From assembly GCA_029213165.1 (NCBI GenBank), contig JARGNO010000036.1:1-40767 (forward strand): a stretch of 40,767 nucleotides of DNA, read 5' to 3'. The number at the start of each line of letters is the position of its first letter. The stretch's first letter is position 1. This document shows positions 36,501-40,767 of the stretch, in pieces. The position numbers and the translations under genes are program-made. Below the pieces are notes generated by a model, which saw nothing but the letters and a program-made list of their open reading frames with translations, was not told where the DNA came from and did no database searches. The DNA comes from Minwuia sp. (GTDB lineage Bacteria > Pseudomonadota > Alphaproteobacteria > Minwuiales > Minwuiaceae).

Positions 36501-36585
36501 GATTGCCCGTCGGGGTGACAAGCCCGTGCCTGCGAAGATCGTGCACTACGACTTCCTGGGTGATGCCGTGGGAGAAGGCGCATGA
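33547..36585 (+). CDS. soxA: Sarcosine oxidase alpha subunit SoxA
   Basis: The 1012-residue large subunit. Residues 1-120 are a ferredoxin-like fold without cluster cysteines ([31 protein letters not shown]). A dinucleotide (NAD) domain begins at about 173: [23 protein letters not shown], with later [14 protein letters not shown]. From about 630 a glycine-cleavage T-like domain binds tetrahydrofolate, so the methyl group leaves as methylene-THF: [68 protein letters not shown]. The start is a GTG at 33547 overlapping the soxD stop by 4 bp; the stop overlaps soxG (ATGA). All four subunits are probably translated in concert. Confidence 0.96.
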   Translation: [1012 protein letters not shown]

Positions 36586-37217
36586 ATGCGGTCAAGAACA
36601 CGCCCGTCCGCCGGTCCCCGCTGGCGCACCGCACGGCCATGTCGGCACCTGATGACGTGCTGCACCTCAGCGAACGGGCCTTTGATGCCAAGATCGTGCT
36701 GCGTGGCCTGCCGGAAGCGCTCGGTCCCGCGGTGGCGAAGGTCACCGGACTGGAACTGCCGTCGGCGACACGCAGTACAGCGAGCGAAACCCATCGCCTG
36801 CTCTGGCAGTCACCGGACGAGTTCCTGCTGCTGGGGCCGATGGACAGCGAGTCGGCGCTGATGTCGGCACTTGCGGTCGAACTTGAGGGACAGCACGTGC
36901 AGACCGTCAATGTCACGGACTATCACACGACGCTGGTTCTCTCCGGCCCCAGGGCACGCGAGACCCTGATGACCCTGTCCACGCTGGACCTGCACCCGCG
37001 CGGTTTCACGCCCGACCAGGTGGCGGGCACCACCTTCGGTCACGCATCGGGCTGGCTGGTTCAGACGGTGGACGACGGGGCGGAGGGCGGGCCATCGTTC
37101 GATATCCTGGTGCGCTGGTCCCACGCCGACTATCTGTTCTGCGAACTGACGCACGGTGCCCGTGCCTTCGGTATGCCTGAGGCGAAGCCGGTCAGCGGCG
37201 AACTGATGGAGATCTGA
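36582..37217 (+). CDS. soxG: Sarcosine oxidase gamma subunit SoxG
   Basis: The 211-residue gamma subunit, distantly related to the GCV_T fold. Visible features are SPLAHRTAM, WQSPDEFLLLGP, VNVTDYHTTLVLSGPRARETLMTLSTLDLHPRGFTP and the end RWSHADYLFCELTHGARAFG, matching known SoxG proteins. The ATG overlaps the soxA stop by 4 bp. Last gene of the operon; no purU, folD or standard glyA follows, unlike many soxBDAG clusters. Confidence 0.94.
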   Translation: MNAVKNTPVRRSPLAHRTAMSAPDDVLHLSERAFDAKIVLRGLPEALGPAVAKVTGLELPSATRSTASETHRLLWQSPDEFLLLGPMDSESALMSALAVELEGQHVQTVNVTDYHTTLVLSGPRARETLMTLSTLDLHPRGFTPDQVAGTTFGHASGWLVQTVDDGAEGGPSFDILVRWSHADYLFCELTHGARAFGMPEAKPVSGELMEI

Positions 37218-37290
37218 TACCCGGTTTGAACGACCCTGCAATTCCGTTTCAGGGATTGCCTGACCCGGTTCGGTCCGGCATCGTTCTGAC

Positions 37291-37480
37291 TGATGGTTCT
37301 GCCAAGCAAACGCGCGGCGGATTGAATGGGAACATGGTGAGGACGACCCCAGAGGGACCGAAACCATGGCTGCCCCCGCAACTGTGAGCGGCAAGCGACA
37401 CCCGATGAACCACTGGCCCCGGGCGGGGCTGGGAAGGGGGGTGAAGCGCATTGACCCGCAAGCCAGGAAACCTGCCATCA
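37291..37480 (+). promoter_or_regulatory. Cobalamin (B12) riboswitch aptamer
   Basis: The class hallmarks appear in order: closing stem P1 TGATGG (37291-37296) with CCATCA (37475-37480), GGGAACATGGTG (37328-37339), AACCATGG, the core GCAACTGTGAGCGG (37378-37391), CCACTGGCCCCGGGC and the B12 box AGCCAGGAAACCTGCC (37461-37476). It lies 61 bp before the CbiM-like start in the 324-bp gap after soxG and should switch that gene off when adenosylcobalamin is abundant. The rest of the gap (37218-37290) has no gene. Confidence 0.95.
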
Positions 37481-37495
37481 CCGTCCGTGCGCACA

Positions 37496-37529
37496 GCGCA
37501 CGATTTCAGAAGCCGCACGGTGGGTGCGC
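37496..37529 (+). promoter_or_regulatory. Candidate expression platform between riboswitch and CbiM-like gene
   Basis: GCGCAC (37496-37501) can pair with GTGCGC (37487-37492, a near loop) or with GTGCGC (37524-37529), which directly precedes the ribosome site AAGGAGG (37531-37537). The two choices are mutually exclusive, suggesting translation control by access to the ribosome site. There is no terminator T-run. Confidence 0.45.
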
Positions 37530-37541
37530 GAAGGAGGCTAC

Positions 37542-38225
37542 ATGCATATCGAACCCGGTGTCGTTGATGGCGCCAGGATAATCCTCAGCTATGGCACGGC
37601 GGCTGCGTCCGTTGGCCTGCTCGGCAAGATGGCGCTGGATACCATTCGTCACGATGGTGGGGTTACCGCTCTGGCCACACGCAGTCTGGCAACGACAGCC
37701 CTGGTCTTCTGCTTCTTCGAACTGCTGCCGCATTATCCGGTCGGGGTGTCGGAGGTTCACCTGATCCTTGGCTCCACCCTGTTCCTGATCTTCGGCGCGG
37801 GTCCGGCAGCGATTGGCCTGTCGCTCGGATTGCTGTTGCAGGGCTTGCTGCTGGCACCTTTCGACCTGCCGCAGTACGGCATGAACATCACCACGCTGGT
37901 GGTGCCGCTCTGGGGCCTGAGCCTGCTGGCGCGGAAGATCATTCCGGCGCGGACGCCCTACGTCGAGGTGAAGTACTGGCAGGCACTGGCGCTCTCCACT
38001 GCCTATCAGGGCGGAATTGTCGCCTGGGTTGCCTTCTGGGCCTTCTACGGCAACGGTTTCGGTGCGGAGAGCCTGGCATCCGTTGGTACCTTCGGCGCCG
38101 CTTACATGACCGTCATTCTGGTGGAGCCGCTGGTGGACCTGGCCGTTCTTGCGCTGGCCAAGGGGCTGACCCCGCGCGCGAATGGTCCTCTGTTTCAGAA
38201 CCGGCTGCATCACGCCGCAGCCTGA
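37542..38225 (+). CDS. CbiM-like cobalt/metal transport membrane protein
   Basis: A 227-residue membrane protein with about six hydrophobic helices. It resembles the CbiM/NikM energy-coupling-factor substrate-capture family: it begins MHIEPG, where the free Met-His N-terminus binds the metal ion, and has HYPVGVSEVHLILGSTLF, GLLLQGLLLAPFDLPQYGMNITTL. The start at 37542 is decided by this MHI sequence and by AAGGAGG four bases upstream; an ATG-less start at 37524 would bury the histidine. The B12 riboswitch upstream supports a cobalt role. CbiN, CbiQ and CbiO are not adjacent; the next gene is on the opposite strand. Confidence 0.85.
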   Translation: MHIEPGVVDGARIILSYGTAAASVGLLGKMALDTIRHDGGVTALATRSLATTALVFCFFELLPHYPVGVSEVHLILGSTLFLIFGAGPAAIGLSLGLLLQGLLLAPFDLPQYGMNITTLVVPLWGLSLLARKIIPARTPYVEVKYWQALALSTAYQGGIVAWVAFWAFYGNGFGAESLASVGTFGAAYMTVILVEPLVDLAVLALAKGLTPRANGPLFQNRLHHAAA

Positions 38226-38234
38226 TGTGCCCCG

Positions 38235-38264
38235 CCTTCCCGGTGCATTGCTGTGCCGGGAAGG
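38235..38264. terminator. Convergent-gene hairpin after the CbiM-like gene
   Basis: CCTTCCCGG (38235-38243) pairs perfectly with CCGGGAAGG (38256-38264) and can extend inward by four weaker pairs to a TTGC loop. It is placed between convergent stops at 38225 and 38268. No long T-run follows on either strand, so it is likely but not certain as a terminator for both. Confidence 0.5.
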
Positions 38265-38267
38265 TGA

Positions 38268-38570
38268 TCAGGTCTTGTCGAAGGTGCCCGTCAGCTTGCT
38301 GATGGGGTCATCCATGAACAGCAGTTCGCACCGTTCCCCGGCAACCTTGCGGGCCTGCGCCTCTGTCAGGTCGGTCCTGGTTCCAACTGCGTTGGTCAGC
38401 GCATCGACGCAATGTGTTCTGGCCTGTGCCAGGGCAAGGGACTGGTTCTGTTCCGCTGTCGGCGCGACTGGCGTCACGGCGAACGGAGTCATTGCAGACA
38501 TCGCCACGCCACAAAATGTGACACAGAAAGTGACTGCGATCAGAATCCGTCGTGTGCGTCGGGTCGACAT
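38268..38570 (-). CDS. Small hypothetical exported/membrane-anchored protein
   Basis: A 100-residue protein with a basic N-terminus (MSTRRTRRIL) and one hydrophobic segment (about 9-32) that may be a signal anchor. A short polar domain follows, rich in Ala/Thr/Gln (EQNQSLALAQARTHC) with two cysteines (C about 54 and 78) that could pair outside the cell. The family is not recognised. The ATG at 38570 is chosen because it gives a normal signal-type start; a longer frame to 38693 exists. 38571-38844 holds no gene; it contains a 14-bp palindrome TCCCCGCGCGGGGA (38798-38811). Confidence 0.55.
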   Translation of the reverse strand: MSTRRTRRILIAVTFCVTFCGVAMSAMTPFAVTPVAPTAEQNQSLALAQARTHCVDALTNAVGTRTDLTEAQARKVAGERCELLFMDDPISKLTGTFDKT

Positions 38571-38844
38571 GCCTTGGCAAGCTTCCTCAAAGGGGGCGTT
38601 GGTGCCTCTTGAGACAGGACACCGCAAATGCCAGGCCAGAATTCCAAGCACATCATGGCGACATGTTGAAGTTAACGGAATGACCGGGGTCACAACACGT
38701 CAACGAATTATCAACCATTCGGGTTTCGTGGCGCGAGGTGCGGCAGATCGCCTGAAAATTGTGGAATTGCCCTGGTGGCGATGCTACGCCCGACTGGTCC
38801 CCGCGCGGGGAGCCTGACCTGAAAGCAGTTATCCAGAGGATGAT

Positions 38845-39813
38845 ATGCCCGACACCCTGAGCCGCCGCAATCTCTACCCCCGGATCGACCCCTACGATCA
38901 GGGGTTCCTGGCGGTTTCCGACCGGCACACGATCCACTACGAGCAATGCGGCAACCCTGTGGGCAAGCCTGTCGTGGTTGTTCATGGTGGACCCGGCGGC
39001 GGCAAGAAGCCCGACGACCGCCGCTTCTTCGACCCGGAAGCCTACAGGGTCATCCTGTTCGACCAGCGTGGTTGCGGCATGAGCCGCCCGCACGCGGCGT
39101 TGCAGGAGAACACGACCTGGGACCTGGTGGCGGACATGGAAAAGCTGCGGCAGCACCTGAGTATCGATAGCTGGCAGGTCTTCGGCGGTTCCTGGGGCAG
39201 TGCGCTGGGCCTTGCCTATGCCGAGACCCATCCTGACCGGGTGAGCGAACTTGTGCTGCGGGGCATATTCACCCTGCGGAAGTCTGAGTTGCGCTGGTTC
39301 TACCAGGAAGGCGCCGGTGCCATTTATCCCGACAGCTGGGAAGGTTATGTCGCGACGATACCGGAAGATGAACGCGATGACATGATCGCGGCCTACTACC
39401 GGCGCCTGACCTCCGATGACCGGGAAGTGCAGCTTGCAGCGGCGCGGGCCTGGAGCATGTGGGAAGGCGGCACACTGAGTCTCTATGCCGATCCCGGTCG
39501 CGTCAGCGACTTTGCGGATGCGGACTTCGCCCTCGCCTTCGCCCGTATCGAATGCCACTACTTCGTCAACCAGGGGTTCTTCGAACATGATGGCTGGCTG
39601 ATCGACAATGTGGACCGGATCCGTCACCTGCCCTGCACGATCGCGCAGGGCCGGTATGACGTTGTCACGCCGATGATGACCGCCTGGGCATTGCACAAGG
39701 CCTGGCCGGAGGCTGATTTCCGTGTCGTTCCCGATGCGGGCCATGCGGGATCCGAGCCTGGAATCGTCGATGAACTGATCCGGGCGACTGACGCCTATCG
39801 GATGAAGGTCTGA
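38845..39813 (+). CDS. pip: Proline iminopeptidase (alpha/beta hydrolase)
   Basis: A 322-residue serine peptidase of family S33 that removes N-terminal proline from peptides. The fold shows VVHGGPGGG (oxyanion loop), LFDQRGCGMSRPHA, the nucleophile elbow GGSWGS (S116), then the acid Asp in QGRYDVVTP and the histidine in PDAGHAGSEPG. The length is normal. The ATG has AGAGGAT upstream. The chpT start is 8 bp after its stop. Confidence 0.94.
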   Translation: MPDTLSRRNLYPRIDPYDQGFLAVSDRHTIHYEQCGNPVGKPVVVVHGGPGGGKKPDDRRFFDPEAYRVILFDQRGCGMSRPHAALQENTTWDLVADMEKLRQHLSIDSWQVFGGSWGSALGLAYAETHPDRVSELVLRGIFTLRKSELRWFYQEGAGAIYPDSWEGYVATIPEDERDDMIAAYYRRLTSDDREVQLAAARAWSMWEGGTLSLYADPGRVSDFADADFALAFARIECHYFVNQGFFEHDGWLIDNVDRIRHLPCTIAQGRYDVVTPMMTAWALHKAWPEADFRVVPDAGHAGSEPGIVDELIRATDAYRMKV

Positions 39814-39821
39814 CTGCCGAC

Positions 39822-40436
39822 ATGACTGATCTCAATTTCTCCGCGCTGCTCTGTTCACGTCTCTGCCACGATCTGGTCGGTCCGATTGGTGCTCTGTCCA
39901 ATGGTATCGAACTCATCGAACTGGAAGATGACCCGACCATGGCGGTGGACGCGCTGGACCTGCTGAAGATGTCTGCGGGCAATGCGGCCACCCGGCTGAA
40001 GTTTCTCCGCCTCGTGTTCGGGGCTTCTGGTGGTGACGCCATGCCGCTGGCGGTGTCGGAGGCGCGGGCGACCACGCTCGAGTTCTACGCCGATCACCGG
40101 CTGAAGATCGACTGGCCAGCCAGCGATGGTCCGGACCCGGAAAAGAACCGTGTGCGCTTGCTGCTGAACATGATCATGACGGCGGCATTCGGCATGGTGC
40201 GGGGCGGAGTGCTTTCCGTGGTGCTGGCCGACGACGAGCTGCGTGTCGTCGCGGAGCACGAGCGTGCCGAACTGCCGGAAGAAGTCCTGACAGCCCTGTC
40301 GGGCGCGCGTTCCGCCACGACGGTCGAGGATGCCCGGATCATCGAGGCGTTTCATGCCGGCCTGCTGGCCCGGGCGTCCGGAATGACCTTGCACACGGAG
40401 AAGGGCGAGGGCCGGTTTGTCATTTCCGCATCCTGA
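39822..40436 (+). CDS. chpT: ChpT-type histidine phosphotransferase
   Basis: A 204-residue protein of the ChpT family. In alphaproteobacteria ChpT carries phosphate from the hybrid kinase CckA to the cell-cycle regulators CtrA and CpdR. The helical hairpin starts with ALLCSRLCHDLVGPIGALSNGIELIE, in which H16 is the phosphorylated histidine. The C-terminal half is a degenerate ATPase-like fold (NRVRLLLNMIMTAAFGMVRGG, EKGEGRFVIS) without ATP motifs. It supports the alphaproteobacterial assignment of the window. Confidence 0.9.
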   Translation: MTDLNFSALLCSRLCHDLVGPIGALSNGIELIELEDDPTMAVDALDLLKMSAGNAATRLKFLRLVFGASGGDAMPLAVSEARATTLEFYADHRLKIDWPASDGPDPEKNRVRLLLNMIMTAAFGMVRGGVLSVVLADDELRVVAEHERAELPEEVLTALSGARSATTVEDARIIEAFHAGLLARASGMTLHTEKGEGRFVISAS

Positions 40437-40471
40437 TCTACGTCTCAGGTGTGAGTTGCAGGAGCTGAACC

Positions 40472-40767
40472 ATGGATGCGCTTGATCTGATCACCAACCG
40501 GGCTTCCGTGCCGCCGCGTCTGCATGAGGAGACGCCGCTGGATGATGCGGTGCTGGAGCAGATCTTCGCGACCACCGTCACTGCCCCTGACCACGGATTG
40601 CTGCGGCCCTATCGCTTCGTCACGATTCAGGGGAAGGCGCGGGAGGCACTTGGTGAGGTCTTCGCCGAGGCCGTGAAGCAACGGATGCCGGACGCGGAGC
40701 CGGGGGTGGTCGAGAAGGACCGCCAGAAACCGCTGCGGTCCCAGACGCTGGTCGCGGTCATCGCCTG
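40472..40767 (+). CDS. Nitroreductase-family protein (partial, runs off the right edge)
   Basis: The first 98 residues are visible. The YdjA-type FMN-dependent nitroreductase pattern is seen: DLITNRASVPPRL (FMN-phosphate arginine region), DDAVLEQIFATTVTAPDHGLLRPYRFVTI, and the start of the next FMN strand (SQTLVAVIA). It probably reduces a nitro or quinone compound. The ATG at 40472 has AGGAGCTGAACC upstream. It lies 35 bp after chpT on the same strand. Confidence 0.85.
   Translation, partial: MDALDLITNRASVPPRLHEETPLDDAVLEQIFATTVTAPDHGLLRPYRFVTIQGKAREALGEVFAEAVKQRMPDAEPGVVEKDRQKPLRSQTLVAVIA

Noticed and set aside
33421-36546. A 1041-codon open frame antisense to soxA
   Set aside because: It mirrors soxA in a GC-rich genome where antisense frames stay open; the protein is Arg/His/Gly/Asp-rich with no family features, and soxA is certain.
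38798-38811. 14-bp palindrome TCCCCGCGCGGGGA upstream of pip
   Set aside because: Low-complexity GC palindrome with no second copy or promoter context.

Overview
The window is one continuous, gene-dense, GC-rich bacterial chromosome segment. The gene content points to an alphaproteobacterium, probably a Rhodospirillales-like heterotroph: the order rplU-rpmA-obgE-proB-proA-nadD-rsfS-rlmH, a ChpT-type phosphotransferase, a glnK-amtB pair, many acyl-CoA enzymes and a complete sarcosine oxidase operon. The exact genus cannot be fixed from the sequence alone. No rRNA, tRNA, insertion sequence or CRISPR array was seen.

Layout. 1-6419 (minus strand) is a housekeeping operon: L21, L27, the GTPase Obg, proline synthesis (ProB, ProA), NadD and RsfS in one uninterrupted frame, RlmH, and then a serine hydroxymethyltransferase-like protein with altered catalytic positions that runs off the left edge. 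6551-9729 (minus) is a signalling operon: a PfkB sugar/nucleoside kinase, a redox-type adenylate cyclase (heme-b-like membrane anchor + 2Fe-2S ferredoxin + cyclase) and a thioesterase. 9813-12953 (plus) holds an amidase, an EI24-type membrane protein, a bactofilin and a lipoprotein. 13105-16398 (plus) is an ammonium module: GlnK, AmtB and a second Amt, each unit behind a -24/-12-like element.

16411-24936 is mixed: a periplasmic phosphoesterase, a lone T7-type phage portal gene, an M20 amidohydrolase, an MBL-fold hydrolase behind two CRP-type palindromes, a PhnZ-like HD protein, isobutyryl-CoA dehydrogenase, a core MetE-like methyltransferase and a SnoaL-like protein. 25075-28601 (minus) holds glutaryl-CoA dehydrogenase, a RidA protein, a ceramidase-family membrane protein and a UbiH-family hydroxylase. 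28730-30132 (plus) holds a MaoC hydratase and RibF, followed by a PilZ protein on the minus strand.

30559-37217 is a sarcosine catabolic unit: a GbdR-like AraC activator diverging from soxBDAG, with candidate operator repeats between them. 37291-38225 is a cobalamin riboswitch upstream of a CbiM-like transporter with no ECF partners beside it. The window ends with a small exported protein, proline iminopeptidase, ChpT and a partial nitroreductase.

The most unusual items are the catalytically altered SHMT-like protein, the orphan phage portal gene, the NadD-RsfS continuous frame, the terminator-shaped hairpin in the second amt leader, the two -24/-12 elements that both read TTGA at -12, and the 21-bp-phased direct repeats between gbdR and soxB. 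No feature proves a wholly new multi-gene system.
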